Assembly: GCA_027022775.1 (NCBI GenBank)
Contig: JALVXO010000009.1
Span: forward strand, 1 to 5,295
Source of the DNA: Campylobacteraceae bacterium
GTDB lineage: Bacteria > Campylobacterota > Campylobacteria > Campylobacterales > Sulfurovaceae
Length of the DNA stretch: 5,295 nt
Reading direction: 5' to 3'
Positions 1 to 5,295 of the stretch are shown in pieces. Position numbers and translations under genes: made by a program. The notes under the pieces are model-generated. The model was not told where the DNA came from and did no database searches. It worked only from the letters and a program-made list of their open reading frames with translations. Within the stretch, counting starts at the first letter, position 1, and each line of letters begins with the position of its first letter.

Positions 1-456
1 ACCCTTGCAAAAGGGCTTGGCGGCGGTTTGCCAATTGGTGCTGTAATGACAAACTTAAAAGATATTTTCTCTCCTGGGGATCATGGCAGCACATTTGGCG
101 GAAACTACTTAAGCACAAGAGCCGCTCTGGAGGTGCTTGATATTTTGGAGCAAGAGTATAAAGCAAAAGAGATAGATAAAAAAATAGCAATTTTTGATAA
201 TTATTTAGATAAAATTACTAAATCGTTACCAGATTATTTTAAATACAGTGTAGGATTAGGTTTAATGCGCGGTATCAGATGCAACAACGCTAAAATACAA
301 GAAGCTATTATTTCTAAAGCTTTTGAAAACGGTTTAATTCTTCTTAAAGCAGGCAGAAACACAATAAGATTTTTGCCGCCGCTTACTATAACTAAAGAAG
401 AGATAGAAGAGGGGTTTAAAAGATTGGAAATTTCATTAATGGAAGTAGAGGTGTAA
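1..456 (+). CDS. argD: Acetylornithine aminotransferase, C-terminal part (5' end cut by window edge)
   Basis: This is a PLP-dependent class III aminotransferase that interconverts N-acetylornithine and N-acetylglutamate semialdehyde in cytoplasmic arginine biosynthesis; ArgD proteins often also serve lysine (DAP) synthesis. The reading frame is open from base 1 and the first 151 visible residues are the C-terminal part. Fragment residues 1-14 read TLAKGLGGGLPIGA, in which Lys4 is the expected Schiff-base lysine. HGSTFGGN at residues 28-35 is the ArgD/ornithine-aminotransferase cofactor-phosphate motif. A GLGLMRGI stretch (residues about 77-84) and an IRFLPPLTITKEEIEEG segment near the end match the family's small domain. 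Family members are about 380-400 residues, so roughly 240 residues lie to the left. The TTG at base 28 is a leucine codon inside the conserved motif, not a start. The stop (454-456) is 3 nt before the tolC start, implying an operon. ArgD versus a closely related ornithine or succinylornithine aminotransferase cannot be fully separated from this fragment. Confidence 0.93.
   Translation, partial: TLAKGLGGGLPIGAVMTNLKDIFSPGDHGSTFGGNYLSTRAALEVLDILEQEYKAKEIDKKIAIFDNYLDKITKSLPDYFKYSVGLGLMRGIRCNNAKIQEAIISKAFENGLILLKAGRNTIRFLPPLTITKEEIEEGFKRLEISLMEVEV
448..453 (+). promoter_or_regulatory. Ribosome binding site for the TolC-family gene
   Basis: GAGGTG lies 6 nt before the ATG at 460 and is embedded in the last codons of argD. 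It supports the chosen start and suggests that translation of the two genes is linked. Confidence 0.6.
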
Positions 457-459
457 ATA

Positions 460-1632
460 ATGAAAAAAATAGTATTGGCTTTAACCTTGTTTGGTTCTTT
501 GGCTCTAGGTTCAGAACTTAAAAACCTGTTAAATAACAATTACAATGAATTGTTTGATTTAGAGTTGCAAAAAAGTATAGCACAAAAAAATTACAATTCT
601 TTAAGCTGGATTTCCCCAATAATGCTAACTTTCGAAAGAGATTGGGACACAAGGATCTCCGGACACACTCGTCCAATAAACAGATACTCTATAAGTATAA
701 ACCAACCTATTTTTAAAAGCGGCGGAATTTATTACGGTATAAAACTGGCAAAAGCAAATTACTATTACCAGAGAGCAAATATTATAAAGAATAAAAATGC
801 TTTAATTGCGAGAGCAATTGAATTGCTTTATCAAATTAAACAGACAAAGCTTACAATAGAAAAGTTAAAACTGCAAGTTAAAAATGGAAATATAGAAATT
901 AACAGCAGAAGCGAACTATATAAAGCCGGCATAAGTGACAGTATAGAGCTTGATAAAGCTCTTGCAAAAAAAGATGAAGCAGAAATATCTTTATTGGATC
1001 AAAAAGCGAAATTAGCCGAATTAATAGGTGAATTTAAAAAAATCAGTTCTAAAAATCCAAATAATTTAAAAGTACCTGAACTCACTTTGGTTAATAAAGA
1101 TAAATATGTCTCTTCTAATGTTGATTTAGATATTGCAAATACAGAAGTTATTACAAAAAAATATGCTTATAAAGTAACAAGAAGCAAATATCTGCCAACA
1201 GTTTCTGTAGGTTACAGCTACAATAAATTATCAAGAAGAGAATTTTATCCAAGAAAAAAATATTCTACATATTCATTACGGGTCACAATGCCTATCTCTG
1301 TAAATATGGGAAACGATTTGGAGATGGCAAAACTTGATACAATGATATCAAAATTAAAAGTTAAAAATACAAAAATTAAAGTAGAAGAAGATTATGACAG
1401 TGTAGTTAAGAAAATCGCTGCAATAAACAGAAGAATATCATTGGCTAATAGAGAAGCAAAAATATATAAAAGATTGTTAAGAAGTACCAGAAGCCTTTAT
1501 AAAGCAGGACAAAAAAGTATTAATGATGTGATTTTACTTAAAAATTCATTAAGAATGAAGCGGTTAGATGCAAAAATTTTCTATTATCAAAAACAGTTAG
1601 TACTTCTTAAATTATACACAAATATGAGATGA
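460..1632 (+). CDS. TolC-family outer-membrane efflux protein
   Basis: This is a probable outer-membrane channel of the TolC/OEP family, which forms trimeric beta-barrel and periplasmic alpha-helical tunnels serving tripartite efflux pumps or type I secretion. It has 390 residues, somewhat short for the family (usually about 410-490). Residues 1-17 form a signal peptide (MKK, hydrophobic core, then A-L-G as a plausible signal peptidase I site), with no lipobox cysteine. The two-fold family repeat is visible. A strand-like segment near 76-92 (SISINQPIF) precedes helices with LYKAGISDSIELDKA at 153-167. A second strand segment near 247-280 (VSVGYSY, then LRVTMPIS) precedes helices with LYKAGQKSINDVILLKNS at 346-363. 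Long helices rich in K, E and L occupy about 95-190 and 285-385. The ATG at 460 has a good ribosome binding site and fits the signal peptide. The gene ends in a 4-nt overlap with the methyltransferase gene. No periplasmic adaptor or inner-membrane pump gene is visible nearby, so its partner and substrate are unknown. Its GC content (about 25-28% in sampled lines) is lower than that of the gene that follows. Confidence 0.88.
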   Translation: MKKIVLALTLFGSLALGSELKNLLNNNYNELFDLELQKSIAQKNYNSLSWISPIMLTFERDWDTRISGHTRPINRYSISINQPIFKSGGIYYGIKLAKANYYYQRANIIKNKNALIARAIELLYQIKQTKLTIEKLKLQVKNGNIEINSRSELYKAGISDSIELDKALAKKDEAEISLLDQKAKLAELIGEFKKISSKNPNNLKVPELTLVNKDKYVSSNVDLDIANTEVITKKYAYKVTRSKYLPTVSVGYSYNKLSRREFYPRKKYSTYSLRVTMPISVNMGNDLEMAKLDTMISKLKVKNTKIKVEEDYDSVVKKIAAINRRISLANREAKIYKRLLRSTRSLYKAGQKSINDVILLKNSLRMKRLDAKIFYYQKQLVLLKLYTNMR

Positions 1633-2615
1633 AATTTAGTGAATATATGCAAGAGTGGCTCTACGGCGAAGGGGGCTACTATAAAACATTTAAGAGAATC
1701 GGCAAAGAGGGTGATTTTTACACTGCTGTGAGCACAAGCGCATTTTTTGGCGCATCGATTGCCAATTATCTTTATGGGCAAATTAGCAGCGGTAAATTGC
1801 CAAAAAGCACTGCTTTGGTAGAGATTGGGGCGCACCAGGGGTATTTGACGGGCGATATGATACGCTGGTTATATACCCAGGATGAGAGCCTGCTTGAGAG
1901 TATGCGCTTTTGCATAGTTGAGCGGCAAGATGATGTTATAAAAGCGCAAAAGGCTTATTTTAAAGAGAATTTCGGCGATGCGGTTAAAATAGAGTATTAC
2001 AAAAGCCTAAATGAGCTGAATTTAGATAGCGCATTTTTCGTAAGCAATGAAATTTTTGATGCCTTCCCGTGCGAACTTTACAAAGACGGCAAAATTGCGG
2101 TGGTAAACGAGCATAAAATAAGCTGGCAGGATGCCAGCATAAAAGAGCTGGAATTTGCCAAAAAACACCACTTAAAAACCGGCGAAATAGCAGTAGGTTA
2201 CGAAGAGTTTGCAAAAGAGGTTGCAAATGCAGCTAAAAGTTTTGAATTTGTAAGCTTTGATTACGGCGAAAAGTATGTTAGAAACGATTTTTCTATAAGA
2301 GTTTACAGCAAACATAAAACCTGGCCTTTGTTTGACGAAGAGCTAAATTTAAAAGAGCAGTTTAAAAAATCCGACATAACCTACGATGTAAACTTCGCCC
2401 ATGTAATAGAAGCTTTCGAAAGCGCAGGCTGCAAGCTGGTAAAATACCAAACCCAGGCAAGAGCTTTAGTAGAGTTTGGAATTATAGACATCTTAGAACA
2501 GTACTACAAAGTAGCCACCCAATCACAATATTTAATTCAAGCCGATAAGGTAAAGACTCTAATTGCCCCTACAATTATGGGGGATCGGTTTAAATTGGTG
2601 CATTTTAGAAAATAG
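1629..2615 (+). CDS. SAM-dependent methyltransferase, MidA/NDUFAF7 (DUF185) family
   Basis: This 328-residue cytoplasmic protein resembles the MidA family (COG1565), whose mitochondrial member NDUFAF7 methylates an arginine of the complex I subunit NDUFS2; bacterial targets are mostly unestablished. Family hallmarks appear in order. An N-terminal FSEYMQEWLYGEGGYY and GKEGDFYTAVSTSAFFG region spans residues 3-41. SAM motif I (VEIGAHQG) lies at 64-71, an acidic post-I segment (IVERQ) at 96-100, SNEIFDAFP at 139-147 and SFDYGE at 209-214. YDVNFAHVIEAFESAGCKL (252-270), the TQARALVEFGI segment (275-285) and a terminal MGDRFKLVHF (317-326) complete the pattern. In motif I the middle glycine of the classical E-x-G-x-G-x-G is His69. 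The ATG at 1629 overlaps the tolC stop as ATGA. No strong ribosome binding site is visible, so translational coupling is likely. The next in-frame ATG (residue 7) would remove conserved N-terminal residues. The 5' half is about 40-52% GC, above tolC and above its own 3' half (about 33-35%). Confidence 0.88.
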   Translation: MKFSEYMQEWLYGEGGYYKTFKRIGKEGDFYTAVSTSAFFGASIANYLYGQISSGKLPKSTALVEIGAHQGYLTGDMIRWLYTQDESLLESMRFCIVERQDDVIKAQKAYFKENFGDAVKIEYYKSLNELNLDSAFFVSNEIFDAFPCELYKDGKIAVVNEHKISWQDASIKELEFAKKHHLKTGEIAVGYEEFAKEVANAAKSFEFVSFDYGEKYVRNDFSIRVYSKHKTWPLFDEELNLKEQFKKSDITYDVNFAHVIEAFESAGCKLVKYQTQARALVEFGIIDILEQYYKVATQSQYLIQADKVKTLIAPTIMGDRFKLVHFRK

Positions 2616-2620
2616 AAAAA

Positions 2621-3067
2621 TTAATCTTTTTGCTTTTTATTCTTTTTATTTTTTTTATTTTTAGATTTCTTTTTGGCTTTTCTAAAAAGATGAAGCTGGT
2701 CATTTTCTAAAAGCTCTTCCACATATTCAGAATCAGCCTTTTTATAATCTTTCCAAATTCCAGAAGGCAGCCTTACTTCTAGTCTGTCTTTTTCTCTTAA
2801 TTTTATTATCTCTTTTTCACTCAATACATTTAAAACCGGAGAGAAATCCTCTTTGCTTAAATCCACATCATCTCTGTAAAAAAGTGTCTGTTTTTTAAAA
2901 TTACCCCATCCCGGCACGCCATCTGCAGTATAAGGCACCTCATAACCGTTTTTAAACTCTACCATAATAGAGTAAAAACTGTCTTCGAAAACAGAAACAA
3001 TTTTACCTTTTCCAAAAACCAAACCGTAAACTTTATCGCCTACTTTTGCATTATCAAAATATGCCAT
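2621..3067 (-). CDS. Unrecognised small protein with SH3-like N-terminus and lysine-rich tail
   Basis: I do not recognise this 148-residue gene as a named family. Residues about 7-50 (VGDKVYGLVFGKGKIVSVFED, then a VEFKNG turn and PYTADG) look like a small SH3/Tudor/KOW-type beta barrel. The pattern of G-D-x-V, then F-G-x-G-x-I/V, then V-x-F-x-N-G resembles the domain at the UvrD/PcrA C-terminus and short repeats in some phage and bacterial proteins; this is a resemblance only. Residues about 70-128 are mixed charged and probably partly helical. Residues 129-148 hold 13 Lys or Arg out of 20, in a KKN-type repeat, which suggests nucleic-acid or ribosome binding. There is no signal peptide or membrane segment, so it should be cytoplasmic. 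The ATG at 3067 follows an AAGGAGA site and lies 11 nt after the ftsK stop, so it is probably co-transcribed with ftsK. It converges with the methyltransferase gene, 5 nt between stops. That this is a real gene is well supported by its start signals and packing; its function is unknown. Confidence 0.8.
   Translation of the reverse strand: MAYFDNAKVGDKVYGLVFGKGKIVSVFEDSFYSIMVEFKNGYEVPYTADGVPGWGNFKKQTLFYRDDVDLSKEDFSPVLNVLSEKEIIKLREKDRLEVRLPSGIWKDYKKADSEYVEELLENDQLHLFRKAKKKSKNKKNKKNKKQKD
2633..2659. repeat. Three 9-bp tandem units with a T8 tract
   Basis: The + strand reads CTTTTTATT at 2633-2641 and again at 2642-2650, then TTTTTTATT at 2651-2659, followed by a degenerate fourth unit. The junction of units two and three makes a run of eight T (2649-2656). 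On the - strand the array encodes the K-K-N repeats of the basic tail of the small ftsK-linked protein. The unit is a multiple of three, so whole-unit changes keep frame, while slippage in the T8 run would not. Confidence 0.75.
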
Positions 3068-3071
3068 AATT

Positions 3072-3078
3072 TCTCCTT
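3072..3078 (-). promoter_or_regulatory. Ribosome binding site between ftsK and the downstream small gene
   Basis: Read on the - strand this is AAGGAGA, with its GGAG core 5 nt before the ATG at 3067. It directly abuts the ftsK TAA stop (3081-3079), so ribosomes ending ftsK would finish on top of it. This supports both the start choice and co-translation with ftsK. Confidence 0.75.
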
Positions 3079-5280
3079 TTAAATTAAAATCTCTCTTACA
3101 CCTTTATTGTTAGGAGGGCTTAATACTCCCATTTTCTCAAGCTGGTCAATGATGTTTGCAGAGCGGTTGTATCCAATTTGCAATTTTCTTTGCAAATAAG
3201 AGATAGAGGTTTTGCGGTCTGTAAGCACTACCTCTTTAGCTTTTTCATAAAGCGGATCGAGCTCTATAGCCCCGTTTACCGGCTCATCGCTTGCCTCATC
3301 TCCGCTTTTGAAGTAACTGTCGTCATATTCAGGTGCCTGCTGCTCTTTTAAAAACTCTACAACTTTTTCTATCTCATCTTCGGTATTAAACGGTGCATGA
3401 ATTCTAACAAGCCCGTTTATTCCTGGCGGTGTAAACAGAGCATCGCCGCGTCCCAAAAGCGACTCTGCTCCAGTGGTATCCAAAATGACTTTAGAGTCGA
3501 TTTTCTGCCCTACCCTGTAACTTAATCTTGCCGGCAAATTGGCTTTAATAAGCCCTGTTACAACATCTACGCTCGGTCTTTGTGTTGCAACAATAATATG
3601 TATTCCAGATGCTCTTGCCATCTGCGCAAGCCTTGCAATAGAGTATTCAACCTCTTTGCCGCCGGTCATCATTAAATCTGCCAGTTCATCGATAACAACA
3701 ACAATAAACGGCATCCGCTCAAGCCCCTCTTTTTTGGCTTTTGCATTATAATTGTCGATATTTTTAACTTTGTTTTTTGCCATAAGCTGATAGCGCCGCT
3801 CCATCTCTTTAACCAGGTTTGCAAGCGCAATTATCGCTTTTTTCGGCTCTATAATTACCGGAGTCAGCAAGTGCGGAATATCATTATATATAGAAAATTC
3901 CAGCATTTTAGGGTCTATTAAGATAAGTTTTAAGTTATCTGGCCCGTTTCGGTAAAGCAAAGAAAGCAGCATAGCGTTAATTCCTACCGACTTTCCGCTT
4001 CCTGTAGTTCCCGCAATAAGCAGGTGCGGCAGTTTTTTTATATCTGTAACAAACGGCTTGCCCACAATATCTTTGCCAAGAGCCACAGTCAAAGGGGATT
4101 TAGAATTTTTAAAAATATCGCTCTCTAAAATTTCGCGCAGATAAATTGTCTGGAAACTGTCGTTTGGAATCTCTATACCGACAACATTGCGCCCCGGTAT
4201 CGGCGCCTGAATACGGATTGTTTCGGCGCTTAAAGCCATTGCCAAGTCATCTTGAAGGTTTAAAATTTTAGAAACTTTTACATTTGGCGCCGGTTTAAAT
4301 TCGAAAGTTGTAACTACCGGGCCTGTATAGGTTGAAACAACATCCCCTTCGATTTTAAACAGCCTCAATTTTTCAAGCAGGCTTTTAATTTTTCTGTCTA
4401 TTTCGGCTTCGTTTACTTTACTGGTGCTTTTTGGTGGTTTTTTCAAAAAGTCAAGCTTTGGCAAAACAAAATTTTTTGGCTTTTCAACCTCCCCTTTTTC
4501 TATTGCATCCAACAGTTTTTTATTCTCTTCCAGCTCTTGAATAATAGGGATTTTAGGTTCCTCTTTTTTTTCTGTTTTACTCTCTTTTTTCTCTTCTGTT
4601 GCCTCTTTTGGCTTGCTCTCTTCAAGCGGAAGAGGTTTTTGCTGCGTTTTTTTTGCCGCGGGCTTCTTTTTAGAAGCTGCGGGCTTTTTGTTTTTTTGAA
4701 CTTTTGGCTCGCTATCTAGTATTATTGGCAAAGGTTCATCTTTTGGCATTAAATCTTTAAAAAATGAGAATTTTTCAACAGGAATTACTCTCTTTATCTT
4801 ATTTGTAATATCCTCTTTAAGTTCTAAAAAGTAATTTTTAATATAGTGGATATTTAAAACATAGGCAATTTCGGTTAAATCTTTTTGAGATATCAATGTT
4901 ACAGATAAAATAAAAGTTAAAATAAAAAGAAACCACAATCCTGCTGTTCCTATATAAGGGGCTAAAGAGTAGTGTATAATTCTGCTTAAAATACCGCTGT
5001 TTTGAGGAGTTAAAATCAGTACTTGGAATATCAATACAGATATCAGCAGCAAAAACCAGCCGACATAAGGATCTAACTCTTTTTTTAATTTTGGATTTTT
5101 ATATAAATTATAAACAGGAAAAAATATAAAAATAAAGTTAATATATGCAACTAATCCAAAAAGTTTTAGGTTCCAGCTGCCTACAGATTTGCCTATACTG
5201 CCCACAAAATCAAAACTGTGAAAAATTGTAGAAAAAAGTATGTACATTAAGAATATAAAAACTGTAAACACTACTAACAC
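3079..5280 (-). CDS. ftsK: DNA translocase FtsK (start at or just beyond right edge)
   Basis: FtsK is the septal ATP-driven DNA pump that moves chromosome termini during division and typically activates Xer recombination at dif. From the GTG at 5280 it has 733 residues. Four membrane segments lie at about 1-20, 40-59, 73-91 and 112-131, with a lysine-rich loop at 61-68 fitting the cytoplasmic side. A low-complexity linker (about 180-285) is rich in K, E and P. The motor domain follows: alpha/beta region from about 290, Walker A GTTGSGKS at 424-431, Walker B IVVVIDE at 526-532, and ATQRPS at 565-570. A C-terminal gamma winged helix (about 675-733), containing SISYLQRKLQIGYNRSANIID, is the DNA-orienting domain of the family. 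It is shorter than FtsK of E. coli (about 1,330 residues), mainly because the linker is short. The GTG has a good ribosome binding site, but the frame stays open to the window edge. TM1 also begins with no preceding basic residue, so a start further right is possible. The stop is 11 nt before the next gene of the same strand. Confidence 0.96.
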   Translation of the reverse strand: MLVVFTVFIFLMYILFSTIFHSFDFVGSIGKSVGSWNLKLFGLVAYINFIFIFFPVYNLYKNPKLKKELDPYVGWFLLLISVLIFQVLILTPQNSGILSRIIHYSLAPYIGTAGLWFLFILTFILSVTLISQKDLTEIAYVLNIHYIKNYFLELKEDITNKIKRVIPVEKFSFFKDLMPKDEPLPIILDSEPKVQKNKKPAASKKKPAAKKTQQKPLPLEESKPKEATEEKKESKTEKKEEPKIPIIQELEENKKLLDAIEKGEVEKPKNFVLPKLDFLKKPPKSTSKVNEAEIDRKIKSLLEKLRLFKIEGDVVSTYTGPVVTTFEFKPAPNVKVSKILNLQDDLAMALSAETIRIQAPIPGRNVVGIEIPNDSFQTIYLREILESDIFKNSKSPLTVALGKDIVGKPFVTDIKKLPHLLIAGTTGSGKSVGINAMLLSLLYRNGPDNLKLILIDPKMLEFSIYNDIPHLLTPVIIEPKKAIIALANLVKEMERRYQLMAKNKVKNIDNYNAKAKKEGLERMPFIVVVIDELADLMMTGGKEVEYSIARLAQMARASGIHIIVATQRPSVDVVTGLIKANLPARLSYRVGQKIDSKVILDTTGAESLLGRGDALFTPPGINGLVRIHAPFNTEDEIEKVVEFLKEQQAPEYDDSYFKSGDEASDEPVNGAIELDPLYEKAKEVVLTDRKTSISYLQRKLQIGYNRSANIIDQLEKMGVLSPPNNKGVREILI

Positions 5281-5285
5281 AAAAA

Positions 5286-5290
5286 CTCCT
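5286..5290 (-). promoter_or_regulatory. Possible ribosome binding site for the ftsK GTG start
   Basis: On the - strand AGGAG stands 5 nt before the GTG at 5280, an ideal spacing. It is the main support for that start. The same bases also read through in frame as part of an open frame to the edge (codons F-T-G-V-F), so they could instead be coding sequence if ftsK starts beyond the window. Confidence 0.5.
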
Positions 5291-5295
5291 GTAAA

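Noticed and set aside
234..539. Minus-strand open frame spanning the argD/tolC junction
   Set aside because: It is opposite two well-supported genes, and it runs antisense to argD conserved motifs and the tolC signal peptide.
1984..2226. Minus-strand open frame inside the methyltransferase gene
   Set aside because: The + strand frame carries clear conserved motifs across this region. The antisense frame has odd composition and no start signal.
2616..2645. Possible hairpin terminator (AAAAA pairing with TTTTT around 2616-2631, followed by T-rich sequence)
   Set aside because: The stem would be five A-T pairs with no G-C pairs, too weak for a factor-independent terminator. The T-richness is explained by lysine codons on the other strand.
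3539..3751. Plus-strand open frame opposite the FtsK motor domain
   Set aside because: It is a shadow of the strongly conserved Walker B region of FtsK, with no independent evidence.
4537..4719. Small + strand open frame opposite the FtsK linker, rich in F, L and C
   Set aside because: It is the antisense of the K/E-rich linker, which by codon complement gives F and L. It has no ribosome binding site and no family resemblance.
1..5295. FtsK-orienting (KOPS-like GGGNAGGG) or dif-like sites near ftsK
   Set aside because: I saw no GGGNAGGG on either strand by eye and no 28-bp dif-like palindrome. The motif used by this lineage may also differ from that of E. coli, so absence means little.

Overview
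The window looks like ordinary chromosome from an AT-rich, Gram-negative member of the Campylobacterota (Epsilonproteobacteria). This is inferred from low GC, lysine- and isoleucine-rich proteins, an outer-membrane TolC-type protein, and compact head-to-tail gene packing. No 16S or other taxonomic marker is present, so the assignment is tentative; the Nautiliales or a similar AT-rich group would fit.

There are two convergent gene blocks. On the + strand (1-2615) lie the 3' part of argD (acetylornithine aminotransferase, cut by the left edge), a TolC-family outer-membrane channel gene (460-1632) and a MidA/NDUFAF7-type SAM-dependent methyltransferase gene (1629-2615). The argD-tolC gap is 3 nt and the tolC-methyltransferase pair overlaps by 4 nt (ATGA), so the three are very likely co-transcribed although their functions are unrelated. 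On the - strand (5280-2621) lie ftsK (DNA translocase, complete at its C-terminus, start close to or just beyond the right edge) and, 11 nt downstream, a small unrecognised gene for a 148-residue protein with an SH3-like N-terminal half and a strongly basic lysine tail.

The two blocks meet tail to tail with only 5 nt between stop codons (2616-2620). No gene-free stretch exceeds about 15 nt. I see no tRNA, rRNA, CRISPR array, insertion sequence or convincing factor-independent terminator. No clear promoter is visible, and those driving both operons are probably outside the window.

I see no obviously new multi-gene system. The most interesting items are the uncharacterised basic protein tightly coupled to ftsK, the 9-bp tandem repeat and T8 tract that encode its tail, an orphan TolC gene with no visible efflux partners, and a sharp base-composition step at the tolC/methyltransferase boundary.
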